The notes under the pieces were generated by a model. That model saw only the letters and a list, made by a program, of their open reading frames with translations. It had not been told where the DNA came from and searched no databases. From Hymenobacter properus (lineage in GTDB: Bacteria > Bacteroidota > Bacteroidia > Cytophagales > Hymenobacteraceae), in the NCBI RefSeq assembly GCF_015694735.1, contig NZ_JADQDP010000003.1:744001-808000 (forward strand): a stretch of 64,000 nucleotides of DNA. Reading direction: 5' to 3'. Shown piece after piece: positions 52,967-61,422 of the stretch. The translations under genes and the position numbers were made by a program. Positions within the stretch are counted from its first letter, which is position 1; each line of letters starts with the position of its first letter.

Positions 52967-53737
52967 CTACTGCACTTCCACCCAGGCCGGGCAGTGGTCC
53001 GAGTGCACCACGTCGGGCAACAGACCCGCGCCGGCCAGCCGCGGTTGCAGAGCGGCGTCGGCCAGCCAGTGGTCGAGGCGCCAGCCTACGTTCCGCTTGC
53101 GCGAGCCGGCCCGGTAGCTCCACCAGGAGTAATGACCCGTGGCCTCGCCGTGGTGGTGGCGGAAGGTGTCGACCAAGCCATCATTCAGGAAATCCTTAAA
53201 CCACTGCCGCTCCTCGGGCGTGTAGCCGGGGCTGTTCTGGTTGGCTTTGGGGTTGTGTAGGTCGATGGCCGTTTGGCAGCAGTTGAAATCGCCGCCGATG
53301 AGCAGTGGCGGCGTGCTGCCATCGGCCCGCAGCTGGGCTACGTAGCGGCGGAAAAAATGGAGCCATTCCACCTTGAAGGCCTGCCGCTCCGGCCCGCTCG
53401 TGCCCGAGGGCATGTAGGTGTTCAGCACCGATACGTCTTCAAAGTCGAGCCGCAGCACACGGCCTTCGTCGTCGTAGCAGCTCTGGCCGCAGCCGTGGAT
53501 GACGGCCTTCGGTGCCACCTTCGTGAAGGTGGCAACGCCGCTGTAGCCCGGTTTCTGGGCCGGGTGCAGATAGGCCTGGTAGCCCAGTTTCTCGAAGCCT
53601 GATACGTCCATGGCCTCGCGGCTGGCTTTGATTTCCTGGAGGCAGAGCACGTCAGGCGCCGCCTCGGCCACCCAGTCCAGCAAGCCCTTGCTCACGGCCG
53701 AGCGCAGGCCGTTGACGTTGTAAGAAACGATTTTCAT
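52967..53737 (-). CDS. xthA: Exodeoxyribonuclease III
   Basis: A 256-residue AP endonuclease/3' exonuclease for base-excision repair. Motifs: MKIVSYNVNGLRSAVSKG, DVLCLQEIKAS (catalytic Glu), GDFNCCQTAIDLHNPK, and the C-terminal SDHCPAWVEV with the catalytic Asp-His. The DNA-binding and metal motifs fit XthA. It stands alone between family-B and family-C repeats. Confidence 0.96.
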   Translation of the reverse strand: MKIVSYNVNGLRSAVSKGLLDWVAEAAPDVLCLQEIKASREAMDVSGFEKLGYQAYLHPAQKPGYSGVATFTKVAPKAVIHGCGQSCYDDEGRVLRLDFEDVSVLNTYMPSGTSGPERQAFKVEWLHFFRRYVAQLRADGSTPPLLIGGDFNCCQTAIDLHNPKANQNSPGYTPEERQWFKDFLNDGLVDTFRHHHGEATGHYSWWSYRAGSRKRNVGWRLDHWLADAALQPRLAGAGLLPDVVHSDHCPAWVEVQ

Positions 53738-53834
53738 TTTTAATACCGGCTATTAAACAATGACTTATAGGGCTTAGATGACTTCTGTTCAACCCATTTA
53801 TTTTAAATCATCGTGCAAAATTAACCGGACAGCC

Positions 53835-53998
53835 AACAGCCCGTCATCCTGAGTATAATCGAAACATCCTTACCACTGCATCACCAGGGAACTCACCTTA
53901 CCCGAGCAATGAAATGGTTCAGCAATCAACTTAGTCGTTGCAGCGAATAAGCTATTGCTTTGAAGATGTTCCGACTACACTCAGGATAACGGGCTGTT
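53835..53998. repeat. Family-C inverted repeat pair (gene-free)
   Basis: Arms 53835-53871 and 53963-53998 (AACAGCCCGTCATCCTGAGT, and GGATAACGGGCTGTT at the other end), with 91 nt between. It is a diverged relative of families A and B. The rest of the 53738-54028 gap shows nothing else. Confidence 0.7.
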
Positions 53999-54028
53999 TA
54001 TTAAGGCTATTGATTGAATTTGTTCGCT

Positions 54029-55576
54029 TTATCGTGTGTTTTCCACCGACCGCGTGCCGGCATAGTAGTACAGCTCGGCGCGCGACTTTTCGTAGTTGGC
54101 CCGCAGGCTTTCCTGCTTGATGCGCAGGTCGATGAGCTTGGTTTCGCGGGCGTTGATGAGGAAGATGGTGCTTTCGCCCAGCTCGAATTTTTGCAGCTCA
54201 GCTTGCAGCAGCAGGCGTTGGTTGGCAATGGTCTGGGCTTGCAGGGCGAGCTGTTGCTCGTAAGCGCGCAGGGTGTTGTACACGGAGTTCACCCGCGTCA
54301 CAATGGTGCGCTGGCTTTGCTGGCGCTCCAGGGTGGTTTCCTTCACCTGAATGCGGGTGTATTGTAGCTTGCCGCGCTCGGCGCGCAGGAACAGCGGGAA
54401 GGCAAAATCAACGCCCACCTTGTAGTTGTCCATGCCGAAATTGTAGTAGGAAGGCACTTCGGAGCGGTAAAAGTTGCCCTGGCTGAGCAGCACACCGCTC
54501 AGGTTGACCTTAGGCTTGAGCATCTCGCGGCGGTACCGTTCCTCAATGTTGAGCTGGCTGAGCTTGGCTTCGAGCTTGCGCATGGTGGGGTGCTGGGAGG
54601 CGGCAAACTCGGTGAGGCGCTGCAGCTCGGCGCGGCTGACGGTATCGAGGACGGGTGCCTGGGGCACAGCATAAGTGGGCAGTTCGGCGGGTTTTCCGTC
54701 CTTGGTCCAAAGGTGGTTGGAAAGCACCAGGCGGGCATTGAGCAGGTCCACGTCGAGCTGCGCGGCCTGCACCTGGCGGTCCTGCACCGTGATTTGGGCT
54801 TCTACCGAGTCGATGGGGGCCTGGTCGCCAATCTGGGCACGACGGGCCGTGCCCTGGAAGCGGCGGTCGGCCAGCGCCACGCCTTCCTGGATGAGGGCCG
54901 CCTGCTGCACCGAGTAGTACCAGGTCCAGTAGTCCTTCACGGCTTGCAGCCACACTTCGTTGATTTGCTTCACGCGGTCGGCCTCGGCGGCGTTCTGCAT
55001 GGCTTTGGCCTGGCGTAGGGTGCTGCGGCGGGCGTCAATCAACAGCCCCGCCCCAATGGGCACCGAGACGCCCACCCCGGCCAAGCCGTTGACAGGCGTG
55101 CGGCCTTCGGGGTTCACGTAAGTACCCACGTATCGGTCGTAGCTGGCTTTCAGGTCGATGCCACCGGGCCAGAGCGGGACTTTCAGCTCGTTGCCCCAGT
55201 TGTTGTAATAGTCGGTGCCACCGAACTGCTTGCGGTGAAAGTCTGACTCCAGCTTGGGGTCAAAGCCGCCGCGGGCCTGCAGCACTTGGCTGCGGGCCTC
55301 GTCCGAAAGCAGGTCGGCCTGTTTCACGATGGGGTGATTGGCAAATACCAAATCAGCCAGGTCTTGTAGCGAAAACACCTTGGCCGTGTCGCCGGGGCGG
55401 GTTACGTCGAGTTGTGTGGTTTGCAGCGGCGCCTTCTCCAGACCGGAGCGGCGGGCGGGCAGGCTGGGGTTCTGGGCCAGAACAGGGCGCGCAAAGACGG
55501 CGAATAGCAGCATCAGCAGCGGCCAATGGCGGCTGAAACGGGGTTGAAAAAGCTTACTGGATATGATGGATAACAT
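54029..55576 (-). CDS. TolC-family outer-membrane efflux protein
   Basis: A 515-residue OEP/TolC-type channel from ATG 55576. A signal region (PLLMLLFAVFARPVLAQ) is followed by the paired helical repeat of outer-membrane factors: FSLQDLADLVFANHPIVKQADLLS at the start of the first and LQRLTEFAASQHPTMRKLEAKLSQLN at the start of the second. It forms the outer-membrane tunnel of a tripartite exporter. It is the last gene of an export operon with the HlyD and ABC-membrane genes upstream. Confidence 0.9.
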   Translation of the reverse strand: MLSIISSKLFQPRFSRHWPLLMLLFAVFARPVLAQNPSLPARRSGLEKAPLQTTQLDVTRPGDTAKVFSLQDLADLVFANHPIVKQADLLSDEARSQVLQARGGFDPKLESDFHRKQFGGTDYYNNWGNELKVPLWPGGIDLKASYDRYVGTYVNPEGRTPVNGLAGVGVSVPIGAGLLIDARRSTLRQAKAMQNAAEADRVKQINEVWLQAVKDYWTWYYSVQQAALIQEGVALADRRFQGTARRAQIGDQAPIDSVEAQITVQDRQVQAAQLDVDLLNARLVLSNHLWTKDGKPAELPTYAVPQAPVLDTVSRAELQRLTEFAASQHPTMRKLEAKLSQLNIEERYRREMLKPKVNLSGVLLSQGNFYRSEVPSYYNFGMDNYKVGVDFAFPLFLRAERGKLQYTRIQVKETTLERQQSQRTIVTRVNSVYNTLRAYEQQLALQAQTIANQRLLLQAELQKFELGESTIFLINARETKLIDLRIKQESLRANYEKSRAELYYYAGTRSVENTR

Positions 55577-55601
55577 GTTAATACACAAAACTCATGTTAG
55601 C

Positions 55602-55646
55602 AGAACGAAGTAGGGGCGGACGCAAGTCCTACCCCTACCTCGTTCT
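55602..55646. repeat. Hairpin in the HlyD-TolC gap
   Basis: Arms AGAACGAAGTAGGGG (55602-55616) and CCCCTACCTCGTTCT (55632-55646), 14 of 15 paired, touching the HlyD stop codon. Confidence 0.65.
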
Positions 55647-57016
55647 TATTTGCCCTTGTCGCCTTTCACCGGCGCTTCATCGGGCTCAGCGGCGAGGGTG
55701 GGCGGGAAACCGTTGAGCTGGCGCCAGATTTCGTACCACACCGGCACCGAATCCAGAATTACCCAGCCCTGCACGCCCGAGCCCAGACGGAGCTGGCGGG
55801 GCCAGGGCTTGTCGCCGGACTGCGGCTGGGCCGGGCGCACCAGCAGGCGGTATTTGCCGCTGCCGCTGCTCACCACATCAATCACCGACACGAAGCCGCC
55901 GAACGTGCCCACCGCCGCCGAGGGCCAGCCCGAAAACTGAATGGCCGGCCAGCCGTCGAACTGCAGCCGCACCTGCCGGCCGCGCTGAATAAGCGGCACG
56001 TCCATGGCCCGCACGTAGATTTCGGCGGCCAGCAAGGGCGCCTCCGGCTGCAGCGTGGCAATGGACTCGCCCTCCTTGATGGTCTCGCCGATGCCGGCCT
56101 TGAACGCCCGCACCACGTAGCCCGTTTGGGGCGCGCGCACCACGTAGAGGCTGCGGCGCACCTCGACGTTGCTGATTTTATTGCGCGTGGTGGCCACCTC
56201 CCCTTCCGAGCTGGCCCGGCTCGACACGGCCGAACTGCGGTCCGACTGGGCCTTGGCCAGGTCCTGGGCGTACTTGGCGCGCAGGTTGCTGAGCTCGATA
56301 CGGGCGTTGGCCAGGGCCTGCTGGCTGCTGGCCACCTTGTTGCGGGCGGCCGTCACCTTGGCCAGGTCTTCCTGCAGCTTGAGGCGACGGGTTTCGATGT
56401 CGGTTAGGGAGAACAGGCCGTTTTTATAGCCTTTCTCGTAGCGGGCCAGCCGGGCGCGGCTCGTCTCATAATAGTTGGTGGCCGCCACCTGGTCGGCGCG
56501 GTCAATGTTGAGGTAGTTCTCGGCCTGCTCCACCTTGTTGCGGGCCGATTCCAACTGCACCTGCAGCGTGGTGCCGAGGGCGGCAATCTGCTGGTCGGTG
56601 GCCGCTATTTTAGCGTCGTAGGCGGCCACATTAGCTACTTTGGCGGCGAGCTGCTCGCGCAGGCGCTCGGGCAGGTTGGGGTCAAAATACTCGTCCTTGA
56701 TTTCCGACACGGTGAGCAGCGTGTCGCCCTTGTGCACAAACTGGCCCTCGCGCACGTTCCAATGCTCGATGCGGCCGGCAATCTGGTTTTGCACGGTCTG
56801 GGGCCGGTCCTGGGGGGTAAGCGCCGTGAGCGTGCCCGTGCCCGAAATCGTCTGCCGCCAGGGCAGAAACAAGGCAATAATAAACAGGACGGCCACCACC
56901 AGCAGGATGCGGCTCATGCGCTGGCTGCCGTTGATGCGCAGCAGCTCGGGGCGCGATTTACGGGGTATTTTTTCCCATACCCACTCGGCTACGTGTTGGT
57001 TCGAAAGGTTAAGCAT
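55646..57016 (-). CDS. HlyD-family membrane fusion protein
   Basis: A 456-residue periplasmic adaptor starting at 57016 (MLNLSNQHVAEWVWEKIP). One N-terminal helix (ILLVVAVLFIIALFLPWRQ), a biotinyl-lipoyl part (PQTVQNQIAGRIEHWNVREGQFVHKGDTLL), a long alpha-hairpin (residues about 150-290) and the second lipoyl half with VVRAPQTGYVVRAFKAGIGETIKEG. It links the inner-membrane ABC protein to TolC. Its start overlaps the ABC gene's stop by 8 nt, a sign of coupling. Confidence 0.9.
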   Translation of the reverse strand: MLNLSNQHVAEWVWEKIPRKSRPELLRINGSQRMSRILLVVAVLFIIALFLPWRQTISGTGTLTALTPQDRPQTVQNQIAGRIEHWNVREGQFVHKGDTLLTVSEIKDEYFDPNLPERLREQLAAKVANVAAYDAKIAATDQQIAALGTTLQVQLESARNKVEQAENYLNIDRADQVAATNYYETSRARLARYEKGYKNGLFSLTDIETRRLKLQEDLAKVTAARNKVASSQQALANARIELSNLRAKYAQDLAKAQSDRSSAVSSRASSEGEVATTRNKISNVEVRRSLYVVRAPQTGYVVRAFKAGIGETIKEGESIATLQPEAPLLAAEIYVRAMDVPLIQRGRQVRLQFDGWPAIQFSGWPSAAVGTFGGFVSVIDVVSSGSGKYRLLVRPAQPQSGDKPWPRQLRLGSGVQGWVILDSVPVWYEIWRQLNGFPPTLAAEPDEAPVKGDKGK

Positions 57017-58025
57017 GGGTGGTGATGTCGGCGTGGTGGGAGTCAAGGGGCAGGTCGGTCACGGCCGCCATTTTTTCCACCCCGGTCAGAATATCGAAAA
57101 TGGTGCTCACGCCCGTCATCAGCTTCTCAATGGAAGCGCTGATTTGCACGATGAGCACTTCGGCGGCCACAAACTGGCCAAGCGTCATTTGGCGCGACAC
57201 CACGAACAGCGTGCCCGCAATCAGCAGGCCCGCCGTGAGCAGCGTGCGCAGCGCCGTAGCGTAGGCGTAGTAGGTTTTCAGCACCTGAAAGTGAGAATTG
57301 CGCGCGTGCAGATAGCTCGACGTCAGCTCATCGGTGCGGATGAGGGCGCCGTCGTTCTGCTTGCGCTCGGCGCGCACTTCGGGCAGGCGCCCGGCCACTT
57401 GCTCCAGCCAATCCACCAGCTCGTACTTGTAGGCCGATTCGGCAATGCTGGTGCGCAGGGCCCGCTGGTAGTTCAGCGCGTAGATGAGGATGAGGGCAAT
57501 GATGGTGAACAGCCCCAGCGCGATGAAGATGGGGTGGTAAAACGCCAGCACCAGTGCCCCAAACAGTATCTGCATGCCGGCAAACATCAAGTCAATCAGT
57601 AGCTTGGTGAGGCCTTTCTGCACCGTGAGCACATCGAAAAAACGGTTCACCAATTCCTGCGGGTTCTGGCCTTCGAGTACCTCGGGCTTGATGCGTGGCA
57701 GGCGATAGGCAAACTCAATGGCGGCCTTCGCAAACAGCCGCTGCTCGATGGCCTCCACCATGGTGAGCTGCCCGATGAGCAGGATGCTGGCCAGCAGCAC
57801 GCCGCCCACCACCACGGCAATGAGCAGGTAGGTGGAGCCAAACACGGCCCCGGTCGAAACCAGGTTGAAAACCGCCTGCGTGCCCAGCGGCAGCGACAAG
57901 CTGACGAGGCCCGCCACCACGGCGTACCACACAATGTGACGAATCGTTTTGCGCTCGGTGTCGAGCATCCGCGTTAGGCGTTGCCAGGGCGTGGGCGGTG
58001 GCAAAGTACTAGCGTATGAAGCCAT
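57009..58025 (-). CDS. ABC exporter membrane domain lacking the ATPase domain
   Basis: A 338-residue ABC_membrane-type protein with about six helices (TIRHIVWYAVVAGLVSLSLPLG, LLIAVVVGGVLLASILLIGQL, LTKLLIDLMFAGMQILFGALV and later ones). It is the transmembrane half of type I secretion-like exporters. It ends DILTGVEKMAAVTDLPLDSHHADITTHA, just where the nucleotide-binding domain would begin, and no Walker motif is present. The HlyD gene overlaps its end. Either an ATPase is supplied from elsewhere or the exporter works without its own. No other ABC domain is nearby. Confidence 0.88.
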   Translation of the reverse strand: MASYASTLPPPTPWQRLTRMLDTERKTIRHIVWYAVVAGLVSLSLPLGTQAVFNLVSTGAVFGSTYLLIAVVVGGVLLASILLIGQLTMVEAIEQRLFAKAAIEFAYRLPRIKPEVLEGQNPQELVNRFFDVLTVQKGLTKLLIDLMFAGMQILFGALVLAFYHPIFIALGLFTIIALILIYALNYQRALRTSIAESAYKYELVDWLEQVAGRLPEVRAERKQNDGALIRTDELTSSYLHARNSHFQVLKTYYAYATALRTLLTAGLLIAGTLFVVSRQMTLGQFVAAEVLIVQISASIEKLMTGVSTIFDILTGVEKMAAVTDLPLDSHHADITTHA

Positions 58026-58200
58026 TGATAAACGGTAAAAAAGAAACTGAACAGGTAGCCGCGCAGCAATTGCGCCTGCAAAATTCAGTACCTAAATGCC
58101 CGTTTTCCCAGCTTTGTTACAAGCCCAAGTGCGAATTAACCCCCTTTTAATTAGGCATTAATCCGATTTTAATTTCCTGCTTATCGGCCCAAAGGCTATG

Positions 58201-58238
58201 AAAAAAGCCGCCCGGCAAATTGTGCGGGGCGGCCTTTG
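58201..58238 (-). terminator. Terminator after the 128-residue gene
   Basis: AGCCGCCC / GGGGCGGCCT arms with a GC-rich loop; on the minus strand a T run follows. The rest of 58026-58293 shows no gene. Confidence 0.7.
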
Positions 58239-58293
58239 GGCTGGTTTCAAAAACGGTAAGTAGCGTAGCAGGCAGTTGCTTTGCCACGGTAGG

Positions 58294-58680
58294 CTACTCC
58301 ATGTAATTGGTGTTGAAATACTCCAGGATGTGCCACTTCAGCATGCGCTCCTGCTCCTTAAGATTGGCAAACGGCACGGGGCGCAGCAGCTTGTAGTGCG
58401 GCCAGCCATCCTCGTCCACATGCGTCTGCTCGTAGTGCCCGCTCAGGCTGAACAGCCGGCAGGTGGCAATGTGCATGAGGTCCTGCTTTTGCTCTTTGGT
58501 GAAGGTGGTGAGGCCCTGGTTCAGCTCCTGAATGCCGATGAGCAGCAGCAGCGCGTTCAAATCGGGCCGCTTGCCGAAGCGGGCTTCCATTTCCTGCATC
58601 AGGGTTTCCCAACGGGCGTCGAAGTCGGCTTCGGCCTCCGGATGCTCGGCGGGCGCGAGGTGGTTTAGGTCCTCGCTCAT
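58294..58680 (-). CDS. Conserved hypothetical protein coupled to the AhpD-like gene
   Basis: A 128-residue protein starting at 58680 (MSEDLNHLAPAEHPEAEADF). It is helical: WETLMQEMEARFGKRPDLNALLLLIGIQELNQGL, then FTKEQKQDLMHIATCRLFSLSGHYEQTHVDEDGWPHY. I recognise the pattern as a Bacteroidota conserved protein without a name. Its start overlaps the upstream gene's stop by 4 nt (ATGA), so the two are co-expressed. Confidence 0.75.
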   Translation of the reverse strand: MSEDLNHLAPAEHPEAEADFDARWETLMQEMEARFGKRPDLNALLLLIGIQELNQGLTTFTKEQKQDLMHIATCRLFSLSGHYEQTHVDEDGWPHYKLLRPVPFANLKEQERMLKWHILEYFNTNYME

Positions 58681-59090
58681 GCGTGGGGCTGGCCGTCGTG
58701 TTCGGCCTTGTGGGCGGCCAGGCCTGCGCCGTCGTGTGCGCTGCTGCCGGCTTCCGATTTCAGGATTTCCCAGTATTCCACCGCGCGGCGGAAGTGCGGG
58801 ATGACGATGCTGCCGCCGATGATGTTGGCAATGGCAAACACCTCGTAAATCTCCTCGTCGGTGAGCTTCTCCTCGAAGCATTTGCCCACGTGGTACTTAA
58901 TGCAGTCGTCGCAGCGCAACACCATGGAGCAGGCCAGGCCCAGCATTTCCTTTGTTTTCACGTCGAGCGCGCCGGCCGCGTACGTGTTGGTGTCGAGGTT
59001 GAAAAACCGCTTGATGACTTTGTTATCGGCCGCCATGATGGTGGCATTCATCCGCTGGCGGTACTCGTTGAATTCGGTGACTAGGGACAT
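58677..59090 (-). CDS. Carboxymuconolactone decarboxylase/AhpD-like protein
   Basis: A 137-residue AhpD-fold protein. The redox CxxC is in MVLRCDDCIKYHVGKCFEEKLTD, with the conserved His two residues on. AhpD-type proteins relay electrons to peroxiredoxins, while others act as small-molecule decarboxylases; the pathway is unknown here. The C-terminal tail (residues 110-137) is His/Ala-rich. It is coupled to a conserved hypothetical gene. Confidence 0.88.
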   Translation of the reverse strand: MSLVTEFNEYRQRMNATIMAADNKVIKRFFNLDTNTYAAGALDVKTKEMLGLACSMVLRCDDCIKYHVGKCFEEKLTDEEIYEVFAIANIIGGSIVIPHFRRAVEYWEILKSEAGSSAHDGAGLAAHKAEHDGQPHA

Positions 59091-59107
59091 AGAGAGGAGA
59101 TTATTAT

Positions 59108-59208
59108 GAACGTCATGCTGAGCGAAGTCGAAGCATCTCGCGTGCAGCAGTAATCAAAACGATAACAACGAAGCGGTAGAGATGCTTCGACTTCGCTCAG
59201 CATGACGT
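59108..59208. repeat. Family-A hairpin element (gene-free)
   Basis: Left arm from 59108 (core CATGCTGAGCGAAGTCGAAG) and right arm 59167-59208 (AACGAAGCGGTAGAGATGCT...). The inner parts match the element at 29618 in inverse order. It lies between the AhpD-like gene and comF. Confidence 0.85.
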
Positions 59209-59301
59209 GCTTTCGGGCTGACGTTCTGTTTGATGCTAGCTAAATCCAGCTACATTGCTTTTCCAAAATTACTCCCCAAACTCTCGCCCTCCCCTACCGC
59301 C

Positions 59302-60003
59302 ATGCTCCGCACCCTGTGGGATGATTTTGTGGGTCTCATCTACCCGCGCCTGTGCCTGGCCTGCCAGGAGCCGCTCATCACTGGCGAAAACCACCTCTGC
59401 ACCGGCTGCCGGGCTGAACTGCCCTACACCGACTACCACCGCCTCCCGCCCGACCAAAACCCGCTGGGCCGCCGCTTCTGGGGCAAGCTCCCCGTGCGCC
59501 ACGCCCTGAGCTACCTGCGCTTCGTGCGCCACGGCCGCGTCCAGCACCTGCTCCACGAGCTCAAGTACCAGGGCCAGCGCGACGTGGGCACCGCCCTGGG
59601 CCAACTCTACGGCGCCGAGTTGCACGCCGCCGGCCTCGCCGCCGATTTCGACCTCATCGTACCCGTCCCCCTGCACCCCAAGAAGCTGGCCAAGCGCGGC
59701 TACAACCAAGCCGCCGCCTTCGCCACCGGCCTGGCCGAAGGCATGCAACTGCCCGCCACCCCCGCCGCCCTGCGCCGCACTACTAACACCAAAACCCAGA
59801 CCAAGAAAAACCGCGCCGAGCGCTGGGAAAACGTGGCCACGGTCTTTGAAGTAGAAAACCCAACGACGGTAGTAGGCAAGCGCGTACTTGTGGTGGACGA
59901 CGTACTGACTACTGGTGCCACCCTCGAAGCCTGCGGTGCGGTGCTGCTGGCGGCCGGCGCGGCCGAGGTGAGCATTGCTACAATAGCCTGTGCCGACCGC
60001 TAA
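59302..60003 (+). CDS. comF: ComF-family phosphoribosyltransferase-like protein
   Basis: A 233-residue protein from ATG 59302 (MLRTLWDDFVGLIYPRLC). The N-terminal zinc-finger-like pair is CLACQEPLITGENHLCTGC. The PRTase part has FDLIVPVPLHPKKLAKRGYNQA and RVLVVDDVLTTGATLEACG, the PRPP loop. ComF proteins assist DNA uptake or recombination, with poorly known chemistry. An upstream extension to 59230 is possible. It is one of few plus-strand genes. Confidence 0.93.
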   Translation: MLRTLWDDFVGLIYPRLCLACQEPLITGENHLCTGCRAELPYTDYHRLPPDQNPLGRRFWGKLPVRHALSYLRFVRHGRVQHLLHELKYQGQRDVGTALGQLYGAELHAAGLAADFDLIVPVPLHPKKLAKRGYNQAAAFATGLAEGMQLPATPAALRRTTNTKTQTKKNRAERWENVATVFEVENPTTVVGKRVLVVDDVLTTGATLEACGAVLLAAGAAEVSIATIACADR

Positions 60004-60023
60004 AACCAGAAACCTATCATAAC

Positions 60024-60058
60024 AAAAAGGCCGCCCCTGTATCAGGAGCGGCCTTTTT
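60024..60058. terminator. Bidirectional terminator between comF and gldJ
   Basis: AAAAAGGCCGC and GCGGCCTTTTT arms with a 13-nt loop. It ends both convergent genes. Confidence 0.85.
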
Positions 60059-60075
60059 ATTATTTAAATTCCAGC

Positions 60076-61353
60076 TTACTTGTTCGAGCCGGCATTAATC
60101 ATGGCGCAACGGAAACCGATGGTTGCCGTCGAAGAATCTTCGGCCATGAAGCGGCGGGTGCCGGGCGACAGCCAGTAGGCCACGTCGCGCCACGAACCGC
60201 CTTTGTACACGCGCACGTGGTCGTCAATCAGCGACTGGTAGCCTTTCTTGTCGTACTTCTCGGCGGGGTCACCCACGCCGTTGCGACGGAAGGGGTTCAG
60301 GTCTTCTACGTCTTGGAACGACAACGGGCGGTACACGTCCTGCACCCACTCGTTCACGTTGCCAGCCATGTTATACAGACCGTAGTCATTCGGCGGGTAG
60401 GAGTAGATGTACTCCGTAATCATGGCGCCGTCGTTCAGGCTGCCGGCAATACCGGCGTAGTCACCGCGGCCACGCTTGAAGTTAGCCAGGAACTGGCCCT
60501 GCTTGCGGCCGTAAGCGTTGCGGGTCGATTTGCCGTCCCAGGGGTAAATGCGCTTCTCTTCCTGGTTCTCGTTGCCCACTTCCTGGGTGCCTACGAGGGC
60601 CTGAGCAGCGTATTCCCACTCAGCCTCGGTGGGGAGGCGGTAGTTGGGCAGCGTGTTGCCGTTTTCGATGGAAGTCGAGTTCTTACCGGTAGCCAGGGCG
60701 CCGGCAGCGCCAGCGGTGCCCTCAGCACCAGCGCCTTCGCCAGCAGCTTTGTCTTTTTTCTTGCCGAAGAGGCCTTTGCCTCCGCCGGGCTTGCTTTCGC
60801 CACCAGCAGCGAGGCGCTCGTTCACCTTAGCGGTACGCCACGAGCAATAGTCATCGGCCTGCAGCCAGCTCACGCCCACTACGGGGAAGTAGCGGAAGCC
60901 GGGGTAACGCAGGTAGTAAGTCACGTAGGGGTCGTTGAACGACAGGTCGCGGGCCCACACCGTGGTGTCGGGCAGGGCCGAACGATAGAATTCTTCAGCC
61001 GAGTCGGTGCGGATGAAGTGCAGGTATTCCAGCCAGTGGATGTTAGCCACCTCGGCTTCGTCCATGTAGAACGAGGCGATGGTCACCGTGCGCTCGATGT
61101 TGTCGTGCGTCTGGGTTACGTCTTCTTCCTGCGAGCCCAGCACCGTGCGGCCGCCTTCGATGAACACCAGGCCCGGGCCTTCGGGGATTTTTTTGAAGTT
61201 AGCCACGGCCATGCCCTTCTCCGTGTTATATTCAATACCGGTCGTAGAGGAATATTTGCCCGGCTTTTGGGCCGTGGGCGGGCCTTTCTTGCCGCAGCTG
61301 GCCAGCACTACCAGGCCAAGCACGGAGAGGCGTAGATAATTGGTTAATTTCAT
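60076..61353 (-). CDS. gldJ: Gliding-motility lipoprotein GldJ-like (SUMF1 domain)
   Basis: A 425-residue lipoprotein: lipobox LASCG, then a formylglycine-generating-enzyme-like domain. Sections PGLVFIEGGRTVLGSQEEDV, SFYMDEAEVANIHWLEYLHF and YFPVVGVSWLQADDYCSWRT, with the later NYRLPTEAEWEYAA and GLYNMAGNVNEWVQDVYRP, match GldJ more than GldK. GldJ and GldK are T9SS/gliding outer-membrane lipoproteins. A Gly/Lys/Ala-rich insertion (about residues 180-230) interrupts the domain. gldK-L-M-N is not next to it. The upstream neighbour is a PorP/SprF gene. Confidence 0.85.
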   Translation of the reverse strand: MKLTNYLRLSVLGLVVLASCGKKGPPTAQKPGKYSSTTGIEYNTEKGMAVANFKKIPEGPGLVFIEGGRTVLGSQEEDVTQTHDNIERTVTIASFYMDEAEVANIHWLEYLHFIRTDSAEEFYRSALPDTTVWARDLSFNDPYVTYYLRYPGFRYFPVVGVSWLQADDYCSWRTAKVNERLAAGGESKPGGGKGLFGKKKDKAAGEGAGAEGTAGAAGALATGKNSTSIENGNTLPNYRLPTEAEWEYAAQALVGTQEVGNENQEEKRIYPWDGKSTRNAYGRKQGQFLANFKRGRGDYAGIAGSLNDGAMITEYIYSYPPNDYGLYNMAGNVNEWVQDVYRPLSFQDVEDLNPFRRNGVGDPAEKYDKKGYQSLIDDHVRVYKGGSWRDVAYWLSPGTRRFMAEDSSTATIGFRCAMINAGSNK

Positions 61354-61422
61354 AATTAAGTTAAAATGAGTATGGGGGCTGAGGGGTTAGCTAAGGCAAT
61401 CAGGACGCAATAATACAAAATA

